Source: Paraburkholderia sp. LEh10 (GTDB lineage: Bacteria; Pseudomonadota; Gammaproteobacteria; Burkholderiales; Burkholderiaceae). From it: a DNA stretch of 64,000 nt. Below are positions 57,498-64,000 of the stretch, in pieces (the stretch's first letter is position 1; each line of letters begins with the position of its first letter). The notes under the pieces were generated by a model that worked only from the letters and a program-made list of their open reading frames with translations, made no database searches and was not told the origin of the DNA. The stretch is taken from the NCBI RefSeq assembly GCF_017814945.1, contig NZ_JAGIPX010000006.1, forward strand, positions 124,001 to 188,000, in the 5' to 3' direction. A program made the translations under genes and the position numbers.

Positions 57498-57854
57498 TCA
57501 ATTGCCGGGTTCGGAAACGTGTAGGTCGTTTGTCACGCCCGTCACGCCCGCGACCTTGCTGGCAGCCGATCCCGCTGTCTGTATTTGCGAAGCATCCGGT
57601 ACCTCACCCAGCAATGTGACTTCGCCGCCGCGAGCCAGAATCATGACGCCGGAAGAGTCGAGATGCTTGGTCGCGGTCAACGCATGTCGTACCTTTATTT
57701 CCAGTTGGTGATTCTGCTTTCTGATCGCTTTTTTAGTCGGTGGAGCAGTGGCGGCACTCGCTGCTGCAGTGTCGGTCTGTGCATAAGCGGGCGCCACGCC
57801 AGCCATAACCGCCGTAACGACCACGACGATGATCGAGTTCTTGATGGAAGACAT
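57498..57854 (-). CDS. BON-domain periplasmic protein
   Basis: A 118-residue protein with a signal peptide (MSSIKNSIIVVVVTAVMAG, cleavage after AYA) and one BON domain (GVMILARGGEVTLLGEV, VAGVTGVTNDLHV). It is the third BON protein of the window and more distant from the 17-kb pair. GGGAG precedes ATG 57854. It is followed after 75 bp by the small secreted protein on the same strand. Confidence 0.82.
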   Translation of the reverse strand: MSSIKNSIIVVVVTAVMAGVAPAYAQTDTAAASAATAPPTKKAIRKQNHQLEIKVRHALTATKHLDSSGVMILARGGEVTLLGEVPDASQIQTAGSAASKVAGVTGVTNDLHVSEPGN

Positions 57855-58292
57855 AGCGATTCTCCCTCGTGTCGGGTTGAAATCTGCAAATCGGCACAGC
57901 GCGTGCATGAGCCCGCCGTATTGTCCGTCGAATGCATTGTCCAGGACGCGAGATTGCGACGTCTTTTCTGAACACACGTTATTTACATTCGGGCATTGAG
58001 TGATTGCATGCCTCGACCCTAGAGCATCTTCAAGCGGAGATTAACGAGGGATTCGCGATAGAAGACTTGCCGATGGAGAACAAGTAGCGCGCGACTAACG
58101 TCTATATGAATCCACCGTAGCATTCACATCAAACGCATATCGAATCCTAGTTTGCTGTGGAAAATTTCCGTGCGGAGGCGAAAGAATGGGCAAATCCGCA
58201 GCGTTAATATGAACCGCGCACCGCGTCAGGCGATACGGTCGGCATAGGCGGCGGCATCCCACAAAAATTCGATGCGACAAGGTCGAACGGAC
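57855..58292. other. Divergent intergenic region before the efflux operon
   Basis: About 438 bp without a gene I can support. It should contain promoters for the BON gene (-) and for the efflux operon (+). Confidence 0.4.
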
Positions 58293-60443
58293 ATGATTGC
58301 GACTCTCCGTGGTCTTTTGAAAGAGGCCGTTGTCTATCGAAACGATGATTTCCCGCGTTTTCTGCATGCATTCAAAGCTGCGTTGGCGATCATCCTGAGC
58401 ATGCTGATCTGCATGCGGCTGGAACTGAGAGCGCCCGGAACATCGATGGTGTCCGCTGTAATCGTGATGTTGCAGCAGCGCAGCGGAATGGTCATTGCGC
58501 GCGGCTTCTATCGGATGCTGGGGATCGCGTGTGGAAGTTTCGCCGGATTGACGCTGATCAGCCTTTTTTCGCAGCAACCGTCGTTGTTTATCGTCGGCCT
58601 GTCGATATGGGTGGGGCTGTTCGTTGCGGGGTCGTCTTACTACAAGAATTATCAGTCGTATGGCTTTGTGCTGTCGGGCTACGCTGCGTGCATTACGACT
58701 ATCCCCGAATGGTCCGTTCCGTATGACGTCGTCACGAACCTGATTCACATCGTCAGCGAGGTCATGATAGGCGTTGCGACGGGCAGTCTCGTGAGCGCGC
58801 TCGTGTTTCCACAGAGAGTCGTCCCTGCATTGGTCATCTGGCGGCAAACCGCATTGGCCAAACTGTTGCCCGCGCTACGCGCCGCAGCTTTGGGCAATAG
58901 TACAGACGATCCCGTCGGAAACTACATGAAGCTCATACACGAGAGTGTGTCGATCGAGGAATTGCGCACGGCTGCCGTGTTCGAAGATCCCGAGATGCGT
59001 CTGCGCAATGATGCATTGACAACGCTCGATAGCACTTTCCTTGACGCGGTCACACGCCTCTACGCGTTGGACCGTGCGAGGCATCTCACACAGCATCTCC
59101 GTGTCGAGGTGCGGGATGAGATCAACAGCATGTTCGCTTTGCTAGCGAATGTTACAGTCATCGAGGATGCCGATGTTCAGCAGAGCGAGTACCGGTTGAA
59201 CGAACTTCAGAGCCGGCTCTCTTCGATAAAAGACGCATTGCCCGAACTAGTGGGGCTCCAGCTAGGCAAGGTGAGTGCCGATAGCGATGATTTCCGTTTG
59301 ATAGAAATGGCAGGAGCCCAAGTCTATACGGCAACGACTTCGCTATACGAGTTCTGCTGCGCATCCAGCATCGTACTGAGTCCGCCGAAGATCCAGTTGT
59401 CGTTGCCGATTGTGCAAGCCATTGCATTCATGCGTAATGCACCGATCCGGTGCAGTGGTCTGTCGGCGTTGCTGTCGGGACTGCGCGCGGCTGTCGCGAC
59501 GGGCACTGTCGGGGCAGCGTGGATCGCCTCGGGGTGGACCAACGGATACATTGCCGTCGTGTCCGCGGGCATCACGAGCGGATTTTTTTCACTGAGCGCA
59601 ACACCCGTCGCCGCGAGCTGGCAAGCCTTCGCAGGCTGTGCAATCGCGTGCGTGGTGGGTTTCGTCGTCAACTTTATACTGATGCCCGGCTTTGGTGACG
59701 TTTCGCTACTGGCGCTGTGCTTTGGCATCCTGTTGTTCTTCAGCAGCTACGCCGCCACGTTTCCACGCTTCGCGAGCATGGGCGCGGGCTTCAGCATTTA
59801 CCTGTGTTACCTCCTGACGCCAACGAACGTGGCCGTTTATGATCCGCCTTATCTTCTTGATCGCGGATTTGGCTTGCTGATCGGGATCGGCGTGGCGGCG
59901 ATCGCGTTTTCCCTCGTCGCGCTCAAGGAAGGCGAATGGCTAACGAAGCAATACGCGCGGCGCATCGGGGACGTTCTGTCGCATGCTGCGACCGCTCCGG
60001 TTGATGCAGGGACATCGAGGCAATTGGGTATGTCGATGCGCGATCTAATTGTGCGTATCGTGACTGTGCCGGGCGTGTCGCAGGCGTATCGCGAGAAGAG
60101 CGCGAAATGGGCTTTCGGCCAGCTCTGGATTGCCAACGCGTTAAATCATGTCAGGGCATTGGCTGAATCGGAAGCGAATGCGTTGCCACGCGCATGGGAA
60201 GCAGCGCAGCGCGAATGGCTGTACGCAATGGAATGTGTGGCAGCAAAAGATGACGTCGGTGCACTAGAAGCAGCACTCTCTCAAACCGAACATGTGCTCG
60301 ACCTGCTAAGAAGGCATGCGGGCTTGCGGTCGACGGGCAGCAGCCGCGCGATATTCGAAATGCGAGCAGGACTCTATTCCACGCGAGCCGCCTTGATGGA
60401 CCAATTGCCGGGCGCAGCGAAGATTCAGGCCATCGCGTCATGA
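58293..60443 (+). CDS. FUSC-family inner-membrane exporter (AaeB/MdtO-like)
   Basis: A 716-residue membrane protein with two blocks of hydrophobic helices (about residues 20-170 and 380-540) separated and followed by cytoplasmic domains. This is the fusaric-acid-resistance/aromatic-acid exporter architecture. It likely forms the pump of a tripartite system with the NodT channel and HlyD adaptor encoded next. I prefer ATG 58293 (MIATLRGLLKEAVVYR); ATG 58272 adds seven residues. Its stop overlaps the next start (ATGA). Confidence 0.85.
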   Translation: MIATLRGLLKEAVVYRNDDFPRFLHAFKAALAIILSMLICMRLELRAPGTSMVSAVIVMLQQRSGMVIARGFYRMLGIACGSFAGLTLISLFSQQPSLFIVGLSIWVGLFVAGSSYYKNYQSYGFVLSGYAACITTIPEWSVPYDVVTNLIHIVSEVMIGVATGSLVSALVFPQRVVPALVIWRQTALAKLLPALRAAALGNSTDDPVGNYMKLIHESVSIEELRTAAVFEDPEMRLRNDALTTLDSTFLDAVTRLYALDRARHLTQHLRVEVRDEINSMFALLANVTVIEDADVQQSEYRLNELQSRLSSIKDALPELVGLQLGKVSADSDDFRLIEMAGAQVYTATTSLYEFCCASSIVLSPPKIQLSLPIVQAIAFMRNAPIRCSGLSALLSGLRAAVATGTVGAAWIASGWTNGYIAVVSAGITSGFFSLSATPVAASWQAFAGCAIACVVGFVVNFILMPGFGDVSLLALCFGILLFFSSYAATFPRFASMGAGFSIYLCYLLTPTNVAVYDPPYLLDRGFGLLIGIGVAAIAFSLVALKEGEWLTKQYARRIGDVLSHAATAPVDAGTSRQLGMSMRDLIVRIVTVPGVSQAYREKSAKWAFGQLWIANALNHVRALAESEANALPRAWEAAQREWLYAMECVAAKDDVGALEAALSQTEHVLDLLRRHAGLRSTGSSRAIFEMRAGLYSTRAALMDQLPGAAKIQAIAS

Positions 60444-61942
60444 AAGCGCCCGTTCGACACATGTACGACGTATTGAGCCTCCCACTCGTCCTGACTCTGA
60501 CGTTGCCGTTCCTTGTGAGTTGCATTAGCGGTGCCGGCATCAAGCCGGAAGCATCATTCATCGACCCGGCATCGATCGACGCCGGCGCTGCGCTGCGCGA
60601 GACTCAAAGCGACGCGAATTGGCCCACGAAGGAATGGTGGCGCGCCTGGCACGACCCGCAACTCGACCGGCTGATGGCGCAGGCGGTCGCAGGGAGCCCG
60701 ACATTGGCGATTGTCAGGTCGCGCGTGACGGCCGCGATCTGGCAGGCGCGCGCGCTGCGGGCCAATGAACTGCCGGATGTCGAGGGTGACGCTGCGCTTG
60801 CGCGCACCCGTTTCCCGCGCTACGCAACGCCAGCGCCGCCTGGCGGAACGACGGTCTGGGACAACTCGGCGGCGGTCACGCTCTCTTACGACCTCGATCT
60901 TTGGGGAAAAAATCGCGCCATCGAAAAGGGCGCGCTCGACGCGGTGCAGGCATCGGCAGCCGATGCACAATTCGCGAAAGTGGAACTACAGGTTGCCGTG
61001 GCTCGCACCTATACGCAGCTCGCGCTTCAGCACGCTCTGCTCGACATCTACCAGTCGATCAATGAAGAGGAGCGGCGCAATCTCGATATCGCCACGAGGC
61101 GCCGTCAAGCCGGAATTGTCGGCGAAATCGATGAAAGCCAGGCAAGAACACAGTATGAGGCTGGCATTACCGATATTCTTCGGGCCAGGGACGATATCGC
61201 TCTCGCCCGGCTTCAGATTGCGTATCTCGTCGGCGCAGGGCCGGGCTTTGGCGACGAGTTGACGCGTCCGGCTTTGCCGTCTGATGTTAGCGTCGCGCTG
61301 CCGACCTCGCTGCCGGCGGAAATCATCGGGCATCGTGCCGATGTCGTCGCACAGCGCTGGCGCGCAGCGGAAGCGGCGAAAAAGGTAGAGGCCGCGCACG
61401 CGGACTTCTATCCCAACATCAATCTCGTCGCGAGCGCGTCGCTTGCTTCCGTGGCGCCATTCGGCGGGTTTTTCAATTTCATCAACAGCGATGCGGTGGG
61501 GCATAGCGTCGGGTTGGCGGGGTCGTTGCCGATCTTCGACGCGGGGCGCCGTCGCGGCCGCTTTGGCGTCGCAACGGCTGAATACGACGATGCCGTGTTG
61601 AAGTACAACGATACCGTGTTGTCGGCGATGCAAAACGTCGCGCAACAGGTGACATTGCTGAGGTCACTCAAGGAGCAGGAGACCTCTGCCTATGTCGCAC
61701 TGAAATCATCGATGCGTTCATACGATCTTGCGAACCGTGGCTATCGCGGTGGCATTACGGAGTATCTCGACGTACTGGTTGCACAGAAAGTCATGCTTCA
61801 ACAACAGCGGGATCTCGCGCTGATCCGAGCCCAGCGGGTCGATGCATGGGTGCTACTGATGAAGGCGCTTGGCGGCGGCGCCGATGTCGATGCCGCGCCA
61901 GCGAATATCGATCGAGGTGAAGACGATGCCCGTCGAAATTGA
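60440..61942 (+). CDS. NodT-family outer-membrane efflux lipoprotein
   Basis: A 500-residue TolC-like channel. A lipoprotein signal ends in the lipobox LVSC (Cys at about residue 29). Two OEP repeats follow, with WWRAWHDPQLDRLMAQA, then AVTLSYDLDLWGKNR, and in the second half GLAGSLPIFDAGRRRGR. It forms the outer-membrane duct of the pump. The start overlaps the FUSC stop by 4 nt and the end overlaps the DUF1656 gene by 17 nt. Confidence 0.9.
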   Translation: MKAPVRHMYDVLSLPLVLTLTLPFLVSCISGAGIKPEASFIDPASIDAGAALRETQSDANWPTKEWWRAWHDPQLDRLMAQAVAGSPTLAIVRSRVTAAIWQARALRANELPDVEGDAALARTRFPRYATPAPPGGTTVWDNSAAVTLSYDLDLWGKNRAIEKGALDAVQASAADAQFAKVELQVAVARTYTQLALQHALLDIYQSINEEERRNLDIATRRRQAGIVGEIDESQARTQYEAGITDILRARDDIALARLQIAYLVGAGPGFGDELTRPALPSDVSVALPTSLPAEIIGHRADVVAQRWRAAEAAKKVEAAHADFYPNINLVASASLASVAPFGGFFNFINSDAVGHSVGLAGSLPIFDAGRRRGRFGVATAEYDDAVLKYNDTVLSAMQNVAQQVTLLRSLKEQETSAYVALKSSMRSYDLANRGYRGGITEYLDVLVAQKVMLQQQRDLALIRAQRVDAWVLLMKALGGGADVDAAPANIDRGEDDARRN

Positions 61943-62129
61943 GCTGTTCGGATTCTTTGCGCCCGTCCTGTTGCTTGTACTCGTTGCGTGCGTGTTCGCT
62001 TTCATCGCATTGGATCTGCTGCTCGCAAGGTGGGGTGTTTATCGGCTTGCATGGCACCCGGGGCTGTTCAGAGTCGCGCTGTTTGCCGTGCTGTTTTGCG
62101 GTGTCGCGCTACTGGTCCAAAGAACATGA
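61926..62129 (+). CDS. DUF1656 small membrane protein (AaeX-like)
   Basis: A 67-residue protein with two transmembrane helices (FFAPVLLLVLVACVFAF and FRVALFAVLFCGVALL). DUF1656 proteins regularly accompany FUSC/HlyD efflux pairs, as AaeX does in enterobacteria; their precise role is unknown. It starts inside the end of the NodT gene, and the HlyD gene starts 47 bp later. Confidence 0.85.
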   Translation: MPVEIELFGFFAPVLLLVLVACVFAFIALDLLLARWGVYRLAWHPGLFRVALFAVLFCGVALLVQRT

Positions 62130-62176
62130 CCGCGAGCCGCGCAAGGGGCGTCATCTACAGCGAACGGGGGCGAAAG

Positions 62177-63130
62177 ATGAATAAGCAGTATCTCATTCGA
62201 ATCGCCATGACGCTGGTCGCGGTGATGATCGCCCTGTGGCTCATGCACGCAATCTGGTTGCGCTATATGTATTCACCGTGGACGCGCGACGGACGCGTCC
62301 GCGCAAACGTCATCAATCTTTCTACCGATGTCTCGGGACTGGTCAAGGAAGTTCGCGTCAAGGATAACCAGTGGGTGCGCAAGGGCGATGTGCTCTACGT
62401 GCTCGATCCCGACCGGTTCAGGTACGCCGTCGATCAGGCCGATGCGGACGTCGCGCGAGCAACGGCGCAGTTGCAACAGGCCGAGTCGCAGATGAACGCG
62501 AGCCTGTACGAATCAAAAATGCGCAAGAACCAGGCGTCCCGGCGGGAAAAGCTGTCGGGCGACGTCGTATCGGAAGAAATCCGGACGGACTATGCATTGC
62601 AGTCGCGGCAATCGCAGTCGTCGCTGGAGGCTGCTCGGGCCGCCTATACGGCAGCGCAAGCAGCGCTGAAAGGGGCGCTTGCCCGCAGGGAAACGGCGCA
62701 TCTCGATCTGGTGCGAAGCGAAGTCCGTGCGCCGACCGATGGCTACATCGTAAATCTCAACCTGTATCCAGGCGACTATTCGAGCGCGGGCGTGGCGCGC
62801 ATCGCGATGATAGATTCGAACTCGTACTGGGTTTATGGCTATTTCGAAGAGACGAAGATCCAGGGTGTGCACGTCGGCGATCACGCAGTCGTGCGCCTGC
62901 TCGGCGGCAACGTCGATATTGGCGGACACGTCGACAGTATCGCGAGCGGGATCGTGGATCGGGACAATCCAACGGGTTCAGGCGAGCTGCTCGCCAACGT
63001 CGATCCGATTTTCACCTGGGTGCGCCTTGCGCAACGCGTACCCGTGCGCATTCATCTGGACAGCGTGCCAAAGGGCATCCATCTCGCGATGGGCATGACG
63101 TGCACGATCACGCTCAGTGCCAGACGATAA
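62177..63130 (+). CDS. HlyD-family periplasmic adaptor (AaeA/EmrA-like)
   Basis: A 317-residue membrane-fusion protein: one N-terminal transmembrane helix (about 8-26), a biotinyl-lipoyl-like half-motif (VSGLVKEVRVKDNQWVRKGD), a helical hairpin (about 90-170), a second lipoyl half (LVRSEVRAPTDGYIVNL) and a beta-barrel ending in GMTCTITL. It bridges the FUSC pump and the NodT channel. ATG 62177 follows CGGGGGCGAAAG. It is the last gene of the operon. Confidence 0.88.
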   Translation: MNKQYLIRIAMTLVAVMIALWLMHAIWLRYMYSPWTRDGRVRANVINLSTDVSGLVKEVRVKDNQWVRKGDVLYVLDPDRFRYAVDQADADVARATAQLQQAESQMNASLYESKMRKNQASRREKLSGDVVSEEIRTDYALQSRQSQSSLEAARAAYTAAQAALKGALARRETAHLDLVRSEVRAPTDGYIVNLNLYPGDYSSAGVARIAMIDSNSYWVYGYFEETKIQGVHVGDHAVVRLLGGNVDIGGHVDSIASGIVDRDNPTGSGELLANVDPIFTWVRLAQRVPVRIHLDSVPKGIHLAMGMTCTITLSARR

Positions 63131-63261
63131 AGGCGTAACGGTCGCATGCTGGTCGGGTCGATCCGTGGATACTGAATATCCGCACGCTTTTCTGGAAAGA
63201 CACCCATGCACGCGCTGATTACTCTCGATGCGTGATCATGTCGACAGAAGGGGAGCGCGTC

Positions 63262-64000
63262 ATGTTGCAGAAGAGTTATCCGTATTACCTCGCCAATGAA
63301 GCCGTCGCGGCGAATACCGATCTCGAAGTGACCGACAAGTTCAGTGGCGAAGTGGCAACCCGTGTTGCGCTGGCTGACGCTAAAGCGATCGACAAGGCGA
63401 TTGGCTTCGCCGTCGAAGCAACGCCCGAGATGCGCGCGTTTCCGCCGTTCAAACGTCAAGCCGTGCTGGAACATTGCGTCGCGCGCTTTCGTGAGCGTTT
63501 CGATGAACTCGCGATGGCGCTGTGCATCGAAGCGGGCAAGCCGATCAAGGATGCCCGCGGCGAAGTCTCACGGCTCATCGATACATTCAAGGTAGCAGCG
63601 GAAGAGTCGGTGCGCATTGGCGGGGAAATTCTGAATCTCGAGATCTCACAGCGTGCAATGGGTTATCACGCTTACGTGAAGCGGGTGCCGATCGGCCCGT
63701 GCTCGTTCATCTCGCCATTCAATTTTCCGCTCAATCTTGCGGCGCACAAGGTCGCACCGGCGCTCGCAGCAGGCGTGCCGTTCGTGCTGAAGCCTGCAAG
63801 CCGCACGCCCATCGGTGCGTTGATCATCGGTGACGTGCTGGCTCAAACCGATCTCCCGAAGGGCGGATTCTCGATTCTCCCGGCCCATCGTGACGGCGCC
63901 GATCTTTTCACCACCGACGAACGCTTCAAGCTCATGTCATTTACCGGTTCACCCGTTGTTGGCTGGGATCTGAAGGCGCGAGCCGGCAAGAAGAAGGTCG
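63262..64000 (+). CDS. Aldehyde dehydrogenase family protein, cut by the right window edge
   Basis: The first 246 residues of an ALDH. Visible are SGEVATRVALADAKAID, the cofactor-domain FISPFNFPLNLAAHKVAPALA, KPASRTPIGAL and the LMSFTGSPVVGW motif; the catalytic Cys lies beyond the edge. GGGGAG seven nt upstream supports ATG 63262; ATG 63238 is in frame. It may be a separate unit 131 bp after the efflux operon. Non-phosphorylating or broad-specificity ALDHs look similar, so the substrate is open. Confidence 0.85.
   Translation, partial: MLQKSYPYYLANEAVAANTDLEVTDKFSGEVATRVALADAKAIDKAIGFAVEATPEMRAFPPFKRQAVLEHCVARFRERFDELAMALCIEAGKPIKDARGEVSRLIDTFKVAAEESVRIGGEILNLEISQRAMGYHAYVKRVPIGPCSFISPFNFPLNLAAHKVAPALAAGVPFVLKPASRTPIGALIIGDVLAQTDLPKGGFSILPAHRDGADLFTTDERFKLMSFTGSPVVGWDLKARAGKKKV

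Overview
The window is high-GC DNA whose gene content fits a Burkholderia sensu lato bacterium, most likely Paraburkholderia or Caballeronia. The pointers are a DUF3331 protein, FixJ-type regulator/kinase pairs, BON-domain periplasmic proteins, a CioAB-type bd oxidase with a DUF2474 subunit, and a large FUSC/NodT/DUF1656/HlyD efflux operon. At 31.3-36.2 kb there is a complete replication and partition locus: a Rep_3 initiator, an iteron origin with a DnaA box and AT-rich stretch, parA, parB and two perfect parS-like palindromes. The window therefore spans the origin of a secondary replicon (chromid or megaplasmid). This assignment is inference from gene content; no ribosomal or other core chromosomal marker is present.

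Layout. 0-3 kb: a C-terminally abnormal enoyl-CoA hydratase (-), then a zinc alcohol dehydrogenase and a RibD/DHFR-fold reductase (+). 3-9 kb: a giant kinase-like/ATPase/sensor histidine kinase (-) and a small frameshifted gene. 9-17 kb: a catabolic cluster on the minus strand (ketoglutarate-semialdehyde-type dehydrogenase, atypical SDR, FMN 2-hydroxyacid oxidase, MFS carrier, iron alcohol dehydrogenase) with a divergent LysR regulator. 17-19.5 kb: two convergent BON proteins, a zinc alcohol dehydrogenase and a small secreted protein. 19.6-21.8 kb: katG, broken by a frameshift. 22-28.3 kb: a sugar ABC importer without an ATPase, a GHL6-like glycoside hydrolase and a LacI regulator. 28.4-31.3 kb: a winged-helix/STAND regulator.

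31.3-36.2 kb: rep, origin, parA, parB, parS. 36.2-38.1 kb: gene-poor. 38.1-41.9 kb: an MscS channel and a thioredoxin-reductase-like flavoprotein, each carrying a cyclic-nucleotide-binding-type domain, then a small monooxygenase. 42-46.6 kb: a membrane-bound formate dehydrogenase whose catalytic subunit is read through an in-frame UGA (selenocysteine). 46.9 kb: a relic of an Old Yellow Enzyme gene. 47.3 kb: an AraC regulator. 48.4-51 kb: cytochrome bd (CioAB type) plus DUF2474. 51.4-57.1 kb: three FixJ-type response regulators, one histidine kinase, DUF3331 and LysR. 57.1-57.9 kb: two small periplasmic proteins. 58.3-63.1 kb: the efflux operon. 63.3 kb to the right edge: a truncated aldehyde dehydrogenase.

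How the parts connect. The strongest non-obvious link is a shared promoter/operator module. An exact 18-bp element plus a CGTTTCAA-N5-TTGAAACG inverted repeat lies in front of the sugar-uptake operon (21.9 kb) and, in reverse orientation, in front of the enoyl-CoA hydratase (1.0 kb). The spacing between the two elements differs by exactly 11 bp, about one helical turn. The LacI protein at the end of the sugar operon is the natural candidate to bind both. Formate dehydrogenase, the bd oxidase and the FixJ-type regulators suggest a respiratory-adaptation zone on the right half.
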